From Desulfobacterales bacterium (GTDB lineage Bacteria; Desulfobacterota; Desulfobacteria; Desulfobacterales; UBA2174_A), in the NCBI GenBank assembly GCA_025454075.1, contig JALOPD010000074.1:1-18227 (forward strand): DNA of 18,227 nt. Reading direction: 5' to 3'. Position numbers and translations under genes: made by a program. Of this stretch, positions 7,799-14,002 are shown in pieces (within the stretch, counting starts at the first letter, position 1; every line of letters starts with the position of its first letter). The notes under the pieces were generated by a model. That model ran no database searches. It worked only from the letters and a program-made list of their open reading frames with translations, and was not told where the DNA came from.

Positions 7799-8334
7799 CG
7801 CGCGCCTCCCTTCCGGCGGTACACCACGCCGGCCATCAGGACCCCCGCGCCGAAGAAGCAGCCCAGGGCGATGAACCCGCTGACCGAAAGCTGCATCAGA
7901 CCGCTCAAGCCGTGGCCGCTCGGGCAGCCGTCGGCGAGCCGAGCGCCGAACATGGCCACGATGCCCCCCAGAACCGCGCCGACGGCACGCAGCGCCACGC
8001 TGCCGCCGAAGCGCTCCCGCCAGACGGGCGGCACCGCCTCGAGCTTGAAGCTGCCGTCGATGATGGAGGCGGCCAAAGCGCCGATGAAAATGCCGATGAT
8101 CAGCATGAACTGCCAGTCGATCTTGATTTTTTCCTTTAGGAAATAGGGATTCTTTTTCACGTGCTCCGGATCCACGGCTTGCTCGACAAAACCGGCCGCG
8201 CGCACAAACGTGGTGGAGGCCCCCAGGTACTGGGTTTTTCCCATGACCTTGGTCGAAACGATGACGGAAAAGGTGGCCAGCACCCCGACCAGCGCCCCCG
8301 CGACGTAGGGTCTCCAGTTTACAGCGTTTTTCAT
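7795..8334 (-). CDS. YeeE/YedE-family transporter, half-size subunit 2
   Basis: This 179-residue membrane protein is the second half of the split YeeE/YedE transporter. It has hydrophobic segments near residues 9-28, 75-95 and 115-131 plus C-terminal ones. The signature RLADGCPSGHGLSG (C137) is the family's second cysteine motif. An insert of about 40 polar residues (45-72) lies between the first two hydrophobic segments. It is the first gene of the minus-strand operon leading into subunit 1 and the D-threonine aldolase-type enzyme. AAGGAAGGG precedes the ATG, and a good promoter lies about 70 bases upstream. Likely cargo is thiosulfate or another small sulfur or selenium compound, inferred from family only. 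Confidence 0.82.
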   Translation of the reverse strand: MKNAVNWRPYVAGALVGVLATFSVIVSTKVMGKTQYLGASTTFVRAAGFVEQAVDPEHVKKNPYFLKEKIKIDWQFMLIIGIFIGALAASIIDGSFKLEAVPPVWRERFGGSVALRAVGAVLGGIVAMFGARLADGCPSGHGLSGLMQLSVSGFIALGCFFGAGVLMAGVVYRRKGGAR

Positions 8335-8401
8335 GTGCCCTTCCTTTGGATTGCTCCGGCGGCCCGAAACAAAGGCTACCTTCGTTTGAGGATTTTATTT
8401 G

Positions 8402-8430
8402 ATCATAGTACGATTCAAAGCACGGCTCAA
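8402..8430 (-). promoter_or_regulatory. Sigma70-type promoter of the split transporter/aldolase operon
   Basis: On the minus strand, TTGAGC (8425-8430) and TATGAT (8402-8407) are separated by 17 bases, matching four and five of the six consensus bases. The expected transcript start is near 8395, giving a leader of about 60 bases before the ATG at 8334. It sits in the 134-base gap after the SHMT-like gene, so the transporter operon can be expressed independently of that gene. Confidence 0.55.
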
Positions 8431-8468
8431 GAATATTACCCCTCAGCGGAAACGATCATCGACCCTGG

Positions 8469-9716
8469 TCAGCCCTCCAGCCGGTCGCGCAGGGGGAAGC
8501 GGCGGCAGAGATCGCTCACCATCCCCCTAACCCGTTTTTGGGTGGAGATGTCCCCCGGCTTGGAGAGGATCCGGTCGATCCAGCCGGCGATCAGTTTCAC
8601 CTCCTCCGTCCCCATGCCGCGCGAGGAAATCCCGGGGGTGCCGAAGCGCAGGCCGCTCGTCACCAGGGTGGATTCCGGGTCGAAGGGGATGACGTTGCGG
8701 TTGCAGAGGATGCCGGCGGCCTCGAGCGCCGCCTCGGCCGTGTCGCCCTTGAGGCCCTTTCCCCGCAGGTCAGCGAGCACCATGTGGTTGTCGGTGCCCC
8801 CGCTCACCGGCCGGCCGCCCGTCGCGCCCAGCTCAGCGGCGAGGAGGGCGGCGGTGCGCAGGGTGCCCTCCTGGACCGCGCGGAACTCAGGGGTCGCGGC
8901 CAGGCGGAAGCACACCGCCTTGGCGGCAACGAGAGCCAGCGTGGGCGTCCCCTGGGTGCCGGGGAAGATGGAGCGGTCGATCTTCTTGGCGAGATCCGCC
9001 GCGCACAGGATCACCCCGCCGTGGGGCCCCATCAGGGTCTTGTAGGTGGTGAAGGTCACGAAGTGCGCGTGGGGCACAGGGCTCGGGATGACCTGCGCCG
9101 CCACCAGACCCGCAATGTGGGCCATGTCCACCAGGAGGTAGGCGGACACCTCGTCGGCGATGGCGCGCAGGGCCTGGTAGTCGATCAGGCGCGGGTAGGA
9201 GCTTGCGCCGGCCACGAGCATCCGCGGCCGGATTTCAAGGGCGAGCCCGCGGATGGCATCGTAGTCCAGCCGCTCGGTCTTCGGGTCCACGCCGTAGTGC
9301 GAGGCTTGGAAGATCCGGCCGGTGATCGAGGCCGCATCGCCGTGGGAGAGGTGCCCTCCGTGGCTCAGTTTCATGCTGAGGATCTTGTCGCCCGGGTTGA
9401 GCACGGCCCCGTACACCGCCAGGTTGGCGTTGACCCCCGAGTGGGGCTGCACGTTGGCGTGGCCCGCCTCGAACAGCGCCTTGGCCCGCTCCACGGCGAG
9501 TTGCTCCAGTTCGTCCGTGACCCGGCAGCCCGTGTGGTAGCGCCGGCCCGGGTAGCCTTCGGCGGTCTTGTTGTTGAAACTCGAGCCCAAGGCTTCCAGG
9601 ACCGCTGCCGGCGCGGTGTTCTCGGCGGCGATGAGGTTGAGGGTCGATTCCTGGCGTTCGCGCTCTTTTTCAATCAGGGCGGCGACTGCAGGGTCATCGT
9701 GTGAGATGAAAGGCAT
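8469..9716 (-). CDS. Divergent serine hydroxymethyltransferase homologue
   Basis: This 415-residue fold-type I PLP enzyme aligns along its length with GlyA without large gaps. The PLP lysine K226, H122 (SHGGHLSHG), D197/H200 (DMAHIAG), the catalytic E53 (AEGYP), Y60 and carboxylate-binding R357 are kept. Residues usually invariant are changed: Tyr51 is Thr, Tyr61 is His, the His before the PLP lysine is Tyr (TTYK), GPRGG is GPHGG and GGPLMH is GTPTLAL. Canonical SHMT transfers one-carbon units between serine and glycine with tetrahydrofolate. These changes sit around PLP and substrate, so altered reaction or substrate preference is plausible (for example an alpha-substituted serine or threonine-type aldolase). 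The ATG at 9716 has GAGG at six bases, and an open extension to 9866 runs through the promoter. It is divergent from the GNAT-TraB operon. Confidence 0.85.
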   Translation of the reverse strand: MPFISHDDPAVAALIEKERERQESTLNLIAAENTAPAAVLEALGSSFNNKTAEGYPGRRYHTGCRVTDELEQLAVERAKALFEAGHANVQPHSGVNANLAVYGAVLNPGDKILSMKLSHGGHLSHGDAASITGRIFQASHYGVDPKTERLDYDAIRGLALEIRPRMLVAGASSYPRLIDYQALRAIADEVSAYLLVDMAHIAGLVAAQVIPSPVPHAHFVTFTTYKTLMGPHGGVILCAADLAKKIDRSIFPGTQGTPTLALVAAKAVCFRLAATPEFRAVQEGTLRTAALLAAELGATGGRPVSGGTDNHMVLADLRGKGLKGDTAEAALEAAGILCNRNVIPFDPESTLVTSGLRFGTPGISSRGMGTEEVKLIAGWIDRILSKPGDISTQKRVRGMVSDLCRRFPLRDRLEG

Positions 9717-9764
9717 GGCATCCTCGTGTGGTCGAAGCTGCAATACGGAAGCGGCGGGCCCGGG

Positions 9765-9793
9765 TTGTTGATCGCTTGGATATAAGTTAATAT
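9765..9793 (+). promoter_or_regulatory. Candidate promoter of the GNAT-TraB/radical SAM operon
   Basis: TTGTTG (9765-9770) and TAATAT (9788-9793) are 17 bases apart. Both are partial matches, three and four of six. The -10 overlaps that of the opposite-strand promoter, so the two transcription units may compete or share a regulator. The leader to the GTG at 9857 would be about 57 bases, but only about nine bases to the alternative TTG at 9809. Confidence 0.35.
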
Positions 9794-9815
9794 GAGGCAA
9801 CAACCGAATTGTCAA
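9787..9815 (-). promoter_or_regulatory. Strong sigma70 promoter of the SHMT-like gene
   Basis: On the minus strand, perfect TTGACA (9810-9815) and TATTAA (9787-9792) are 17 bases apart. The transcript would start near 9780 with a leader of about 64 bases before the ATG at 9716. The promoter lies where an upstream extension of either neighbouring gene would otherwise run, which argues for the internal starts chosen for both. Confidence 0.6.
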
Positions 9816-9845
9816 ATCCAACTTACCACGCATTCGGACGCGCCT

Positions 9846-9849
9846 GGAG
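9846..9849 (+). promoter_or_regulatory. Ribosome binding site that decides the GTG start of the fusion gene
   Basis: GGAG stands seven bases before the GTG at 9857. The upstream TTG at 9809 has only GAGG at eleven bases. With the GTG start, the N-terminus aligns end to end with that of the paralogue at 11545. Confidence 0.5.
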
Positions 9850-9856
9850 CCTTGCG

Positions 9857-11548
9857 GTGACCCCATCCGACGTGAACGCCATCCTTGAAAAAGCCCTTGT
9901 CCCCGAGCACTCGGTCGCCTTCATGGCCGCGATGTCGGGCGGGGAGGCTTTCCGGGTGGGGCCCTACCTCTTCATCGCGGCCGAGGACTGGCTCCTGGCC
10001 GTAGGCTATCCGCTTGAAAACAGCTACACCCCCAGGGGATTCGAACAGGCGCTCGCCGAAGCCCTGCGCCGCACGGCCGCACGGGACTGTTGGGCCATCT
10101 GCCCCGAACTCCCGGAGCGGTTGAGGGCGCAGCGCCGCGACCATGACCGGTACCATCTCCTCGCGCTGGGGGCGCCGGTCCCCGGGCGCCTGGAGCGCCT
10201 AGCGGAGCGGGCGGCGACAGCGCTCACGGTGGAGGAGAGCATCACTTTCACGCCGGCACACCGGCGTCTGTGGGCCGAGTTCATGAGCCGCGTGGCCCTG
10301 CCGCCGAACGTGCGCGAGCTCTACGCCCGCACCGAGTCCGTGCTTCAGCGCTCGCCCGGGCTGTCGCTGCTCAACGCCTGGGACCGGGACGGCCATCTGG
10401 CGGCCTGCCTGCTGCTGGACTCGGCCCCGCGGCGCTTCACGAGCTACCTCCTCGGGGCCCACTCCCGCATCCACTTTACCCCCCACGCGTCGGACCTCCT
10501 TTTCCGTGAAATGATCCGCACCGCGCACGGAAACGGGAAAGAGTATCTGCACCTGGGCCTCGGCGTGAACGACGGCATCCGCCGTTTCAAGACCAAATGG
10601 GGCGCTCGGCCGGGCATGCCCTACGAAATGGCCCAGTGGCGCGAGCGGGAGGGCCTGCGCGAAGGAGTGGGCGATCTCATGCGCCTGCTGGCCGCCATGC
10701 CCCGGGAGCCCATGTCCAAGCGGGAGTACCTGGCAAGCCTGCCGCCCCAGCGCAGGTTCGCCATGCTCTGGGAGATCGAAAAAAACGGGCGGCGATCGTG
10801 GGTCGGCGGAACGGCGCACTTCTTCTGCTACAGCTTCGAGTCCTCCTTTCGGGAGCTTTTCGAAAAGGTCGACACGGTCCTGTTCGAAGGCCCGCTCGAC
10901 CAGGCCAGCCTCGACCAGGTGTCCGCCATCGGGCGCACCCCGGCGCCCGAAAGCCCGCGGGTCGTCGATGCGTTGACCGAGGAGGACATCCGCCGCCTGG
11001 AGCGCGCGGTCTGCGGCCCGCGCGGGTTCTGGGCGCGGTTCATGGGCGCCGAACAAAAGGACCCCCCGGACGTGCGCCATCTGCTCTCCCACACCCGCCC
11101 CTGGATGGCCTTTTTTTCGCTCTGGACGAGCTTTCTCGCGCGGCGGGGCTGGACCCAGTCCGTAGACCTGGAAGCCTGGCACCTGGCCCTGGACATGGGC
11201 AGGGCCGTGCGCGGCATGGAGAGCATCCCCGAACAGATCGAGACGCTGGAAAGCATCCCCATCGCGCGCATCGTGAATTTCATCCGCAGCTGCCGTCATT
11301 GGCCGCGCTACATCCAGCGCAATGTCCGCGCCTATCTCAAGGGCGACGTCGACAACATGTTCGGCACCAGCATCGAGTTCCCCACGCGCACCGAGCTCGT
11401 CATCCACCGCCGCGACGCGCGGTTTCTGGAGCGCATGCGGCCCTTCATCGAGGAGGGGCGCTGCGCGGTCTTCGTGGGGTCGGCCCACATGATCAACCTG
11501 CGCGGCATGCTGGCCGAGGCCGGCTTCAGCGTGCGGAGGCGCCGATGA
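9857..11548 (+). CDS. GNAT-like acyltransferase fused to a TraB/GumN-family domain
   Basis: This protein of about 563 residues has two parts. Residues 1-80 are a small alpha/beta region (VPEHSVAFMAAMSG, VGYPL) shared with the next gene. Residues 130-262 are a GNAT/FemAB-like acyltransferase domain ending LHLGLGVNDGIRRFKTKWGA. Residues from about 300 to the end match TraB/GumN: LWEIEKNG opening, GTAH (318-321), VLFEGP (E344), a VDLEAW...GMESIPEQ block (E455, E459) and a C-terminal VGSAH (541-544). The paired GxxH motifs are those of Tiki-like metallohydrolases. No signal peptide or TM helix is seen, so it is probably cytoplasmic. A role in acylating and hydrolysing a peptide or amino-acid substrate is inference. 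Its stop overlaps the next start by ATGA. An alternative TTG start at 9809 adds 16 residues. Confidence 0.72.
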   Translation: MTPSDVNAILEKALVPEHSVAFMAAMSGGEAFRVGPYLFIAAEDWLLAVGYPLENSYTPRGFEQALAEALRRTAARDCWAICPELPERLRAQRRDHDRYHLLALGAPVPGRLERLAERAATALTVEESITFTPAHRRLWAEFMSRVALPPNVRELYARTESVLQRSPGLSLLNAWDRDGHLAACLLLDSAPRRFTSYLLGAHSRIHFTPHASDLLFREMIRTAHGNGKEYLHLGLGVNDGIRRFKTKWGARPGMPYEMAQWREREGLREGVGDLMRLLAAMPREPMSKREYLASLPPQRRFAMLWEIEKNGRRSWVGGTAHFFCYSFESSFRELFEKVDTVLFEGPLDQASLDQVSAIGRTPAPESPRVVDALTEEDIRRLERAVCGPRGFWARFMGAEQKDPPDVRHLLSHTRPWMAFFSLWTSFLARRGWTQSVDLEAWHLALDMGRAVRGMESIPEQIETLESIPIARIVNFIRSCRHWPRYIQRNVRAYLKGDVDNMFGTSIEFPTRTELVIHRRDARFLERMRPFIEEGRCAVFVGSAHMINLRGMLAEAGFSVRRRR

Positions 11549-12399
11549 TCGGCCCCGACCGCCTGGCGTGGGCCACGGCCGAGGCCGCCGTGCCCGAGCA
11601 GGTGGTGGCCTACGTGGCCGCCGTGGCCGGGTCACGGCCGCTCATGATCGGCGACTGCGTGGGCTTCTCTTCGGGCGGCGCCCTCGTCCTCGTCGGGTAT
11701 CCCCTGCACGACCCGGGTGATGCGAAGGCGCTTGCCGCCGCCGTGGACCGGGCGCTCCATATGCCCGGCCTGGAGAGAATTACGGTCATCGGCGCGGCCC
11801 GACCGCCCCAGGCGCCGTCGACGGCCGTGGTCGCGCAGGACATCTACTACGCGCTGCCGGTGCCGACGCCGCCGCCCGGCCAAAAATTGCGAAACCTCCT
11901 GCGCCGGGCCGGCCGCGAGCTGAGCCTCGTTCAAGGGTGCATCTGGGAGAACGACCATGCGGCGCTGGTGCAGCGCCGCCTCGACGAAGGCCGGCTGGCC
12001 GCCGGCACGCGCCGCATCTTCGGGCAGCTGCCGCGCTACATCGAGGCCTCGGCCGGCAGCCTGGTCGTTTCGGGGCGGCGGGCGGACGGGCGCCTGGCCG
12101 CTTTTGCCGTCGGCGAGTTCGCCGGGCTCACCACCGCCTTTTTCATGTTCTGTTTCCGGGACCCGGAACTCGCGCCGCCCGGCAGCGCCGACCTGGTGCT
12201 CTCGGGCTTGCTGGAAGAGGCCCGCCGGCGCGGCCAGACCCGCATGAACCTCGGCCTCGGGGTGAACGCCGGCATCGGCTTCTTCAAGCGCAAGTGGGGA
12301 GCGGAGCCCTTCCTGCCTTATGTCGAAACGAGCTGGGAGGTGAAGCCGCGAGGGTTCATTTCAAAGCTGCGCCGGCTTGTGGTAAAGGGCGAGACATGA
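11545..12399 (+). CDS. Stand-alone GNAT/FemAB-like acyltransferase, paralogue of the fusion's N-terminal half
   Basis: This 284-residue protein repeats the layout of the preceding gene's N-terminal half. The opening region has VPEQVVAYVAAVAG and LVGYPL (residues 16-54). A GNAT-like domain from about 115 to 265 ends MNLGLGVNAGIGFFKRKWGA, almost the same as the fusion's LHLGLGVNDGIRRFKTKWGA. The shared FK-x-KWG signature is characteristic of FemAB-like and related acyltransferases that use aminoacyl-tRNA or acyl-CoA donors. The pair therefore arose by duplication, after which one copy gained or the other lost the TraB domain. GGAGG lies five bases before the ATG. It overlaps its neighbours by ATGA on both sides, showing tight coupling. 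The substrate is unknown. Confidence 0.72.
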   Translation: MIGPDRLAWATAEAAVPEQVVAYVAAVAGSRPLMIGDCVGFSSGGALVLVGYPLHDPGDAKALAAAVDRALHMPGLERITVIGAARPPQAPSTAVVAQDIYYALPVPTPPPGQKLRNLLRRAGRELSLVQGCIWENDHAALVQRRLDEGRLAAGTRRIFGQLPRYIEASAGSLVVSGRRADGRLAAFAVGEFAGLTTAFFMFCFRDPELAPPGSADLVLSGLLEEARRRGQTRMNLGLGVNAGIGFFKRKWGAEPFLPYVETSWEVKPRGFISKLRRLVVKGET

Positions 12400-13442
12400 A
12401 AAAGGGTACGAAAGCGACCGGCGGCGGGCGGTTCCGCGGGCCCGGCTTCTGGGAGACCGTCAAAGAGGCCTTTCTCGGAGCGCGCCGGCCGCTCGATTGC
12501 GTCCAGGTGGAGGTCACCTCGCGCTGCCCGGGCCGCTGCACCTACTGCCCTCACACCACCCGGCGCGAGAATTGGATCTCGCGCGACCTGGACATGGAGA
12601 CTTTCAGCCGGCTCTGGCCGTTGATGCGCCGCGCCGGCCGGGTGCACCTCCAGGGCTGGGGCGAGCCCCTGCTCAACCCCGCTTTTTTCGACATGGCGGC
12701 CTTGGCCCGCAAAGCCGGCTGCCAGGTCTCGACCACCACCTGCGGCCTGCGCATGGACCCGGAACTGGCGCTCAGGATCGTGGAGAGCGGCATCGACATC
12801 GTGGCCTTTTCGCTGGCCGGAACCGATGCGGCCTCCAACGCCTCGCGGCTGGGGGTTGACTTCGACCGGGTCTGCGAGGCCGTAACCACCCTGCAGGCGG
12901 TGCGCCGGGAGCGTGCGGGGGTGCATCTGGAGATCCACTTCGCCTACCTCATGCTCGCCTCCGCCATGGAGGCCGTGGCCGGCCTGCCGGCGCTGATGCA
13001 GCGCCTCGGGGTGCACGCCGCGGTGATCTCGACGCTGGATTACATTCCCGAACCCGGCCTGGCCGCCGAGGCCTTCACCCCGCCGGAAACCGACAAGCTC
13101 GCCAAGGCCGCCGCCATCCTATCTGAAATCAAGGTCGAGGCCCGGCGCATGGACCTGGGTTTCCACTATGAGCTTCCGAGCCCGGCAGCTTCCGGCACCG
13201 CCTGCCGCGAGAACATCGGCCGGTCCCTCTACGTTTCAGCCGACGGCTCGGTGTCGCCCTGCGTCTACGTCAACGTGCCCGCGACCGTCGCCGAGCCCAA
13301 ACGCCGCGTCTTCGGAAACGTGCGCGATCAGGAACCCGTGCAGATCTGGGAAGGCGCCGAATTTCGCCGCTTCCGCGAGCGCCTCGCCTGCGGCGACCCG
13401 GACCTGCCCTGCCAAAGCTGCCCCAAGCGCTTCATGACATGA
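12396..13442 (+). CDS. Radical SAM protein with C-terminal SPASM/twitch-like auxiliary cluster region
   Basis: This 348-residue protein carries the radical SAM motif TSRCPGRCTYC (C44, C48, C51), which binds the [4Fe-4S] cluster that cleaves S-adenosylmethionine. The family's LQGWGEPLLNP strand is at 85-95. Its C-terminus has further cysteines at C270, C289 (SADGSVSPCVY), C332, C339 and C342 (PCQSCPKR), a pattern like SPASM or twitch domains with about one auxiliary Fe-S cluster. The IWEGAEFRRFRERL stretch is typical of this tail. Such enzymes modify peptides (RiPP maturases, sulfatase activators) or small molecules. Here it is the third gene of an overlapping operon with two GNAT-like enzymes, so it may act on the same substrate. 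The ATG at 12396 overlaps the upstream stop (ATGA). No precursor peptide was identified. Confidence 0.85.
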   Translation: MKKGTKATGGGRFRGPGFWETVKEAFLGARRPLDCVQVEVTSRCPGRCTYCPHTTRRENWISRDLDMETFSRLWPLMRRAGRVHLQGWGEPLLNPAFFDMAALARKAGCQVSTTTCGLRMDPELALRIVESGIDIVAFSLAGTDAASNASRLGVDFDRVCEAVTTLQAVRRERAGVHLEIHFAYLMLASAMEAVAGLPALMQRLGVHAAVISTLDYIPEPGLAAEAFTPPETDKLAKAAAILSEIKVEARRMDLGFHYELPSPAASGTACRENIGRSLYVSADGSVSPCVYVNVPATVAEPKRRVFGNVRDQEPVQIWEGAEFRRFRERLACGDPDLPCQSCPKRFMT

Positions 13443-13455
13443 AGGGGGTCGGACG

Positions 13456-13773
13456 ATGAAAAGACAAATGATGGTTGCAGCGGCAGCCGTGGTCGTGGCC
13501 ATAGCCGGTTGCGCCGGCCCCTCTCCGAAACCGGACCCCCTCAACCGACAGGAGCTGCTCGCTTTTGCGGGCTTCCGCCTGAAGGTCGCCGTTTCGCAGG
13601 AAGACCTTGAGCAGATCGCCGGCATCCCCCAGCGGGAGTTGCTGCGAGTCGCCTCCAGCAGCCAACCGCTTTACATCTGGGTCGATGCGGCCGGCTGCCG
13701 CTGCTATTATGTCGGCGGCGAGACGGCTTACCGGCGCCTGGAGGAGATCGGCTGGGTCGCCGACAAAGAATGA
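13456..13773 (+). CDS. Small hypothetical lipoprotein
   Basis: This 105-residue protein has a type II signal peptide: basic start MKRQMM, a hydrophobic Ala/Val run, and lipobox AIAGC with C19 as the lipidated residue. The mature part of about 87 residues is polar. It contains a probable short helical segment (QEDLEQIAGIPQRELL) and a GCRCYYVGGE segment with two cysteines. AAGGGGG precedes the ATG by eight bases, and the gap to the radical SAM stop is only 13 bases, so it probably ends the operon. I do not recognise a family. It may be the export-side partner or target of the enzymes upstream, but nothing in the sequence proves that. Confidence 0.7.
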   Translation: MKRQMMVAAAAVVVAIAGCAGPSPKPDPLNRQELLAFAGFRLKVAVSQEDLEQIAGIPQRELLRVASSSQPLYIWVDAAGCRCYYVGGETAYRRLEEIGWVADKE

Positions 13774-13831
13774 GCGGTTGCGCAGCGCTCCTTGGAACCC
13801 GATTTCGATTTTTCTTTCAGGATCAGGGGTT

Positions 13832-13867
13832 GCGCCTCGCAGGCGCTCACCCCGGGCCGGGCCCGGG
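13832..13867 (+). terminator. Tandem GC-rich hairpins, possible terminator after the operon
   Basis: Two perfect hairpins stand in a row: GCGCCT-CGC-AGGCGC (13832-13846) and CCCGGGC-CGG-GCCCGGG (13851-13867). No T-run follows, so this is not a classic intrinsic terminator. Position after the last operon gene and before an independent promoter supports a role in termination or transcript protection. Confidence 0.35.
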
Positions 13868-13912
13868 CGCCGCGCAAGGCGGGCGCTGCCTCCGCCAATC
13901 TAAAAGTTTGCG

Positions 13913-13941
13913 TTGACTTACATAAAAAATCCGTCTATTGT
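13913..13941 (+). promoter_or_regulatory. Sigma70-type promoter of the HEAT-like small gene
   Basis: TTGACT (13913-13918) and TATTGT (13936-13941) are 17 bases apart, matching five and four of six consensus bases. The spacer and flanks are AT-rich within a GC-rich gap. The expected leader is about 55 bases before the ATG at 14003. Confidence 0.55.
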
Positions 13942-13988
13942 TCCGGCAGCGGTTCCAGTCGATTTTCCCTCGACACCCCATTCTATCG

Positions 13989-13996
13989 AAAGGAGG
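13989..13996 (+). promoter_or_regulatory. Perfect Shine-Dalgarno sequence of the HEAT-like small gene
   Basis: AAAGGAGG stands six bases before the ATG at 14003. It is an ideal anti-SD match and fixes this start; the open frame continues upstream through the promoter and must not be read as coding. Confidence 0.7.
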
Positions 13997-14002
13997 ATCC
14001 TC

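Noticed and set aside
9717..9866. N-terminal extension of the SHMT-like gene to 9866
   Set aside because: The extra 50 residues do not resemble GlyA and would run through the TTGACA/TATTAA promoter. The ATG at 9716 has a ribosome binding site and gives the usual length.
10597..11544. In-frame extension upstream of the second GNAT gene
   Set aside because: It lies wholly inside the fusion gene in another frame and has Arg/Pro/His-rich composition. The ATG at 11545 has GGAGG at five bases and matches the paralogue's N-terminus.
10199..11635. Long open frame of 478 codons on the minus strand under the fusion gene
   Set aside because: Its translation is rich in Arg, Pro, Gly and His without any recognisable motif, and it mirrors a real gene with clear TraB and GNAT motifs. 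It is an antisense shadow of GC-rich codon use.
13913..14002. Upstream extension of the HEAT-like frame using the TTG inside the -35 element
   Set aside because: The perfect ribosome binding site at 13989-13996 belongs to the ATG at 14003, and the extension has no HEAT-like sequence.
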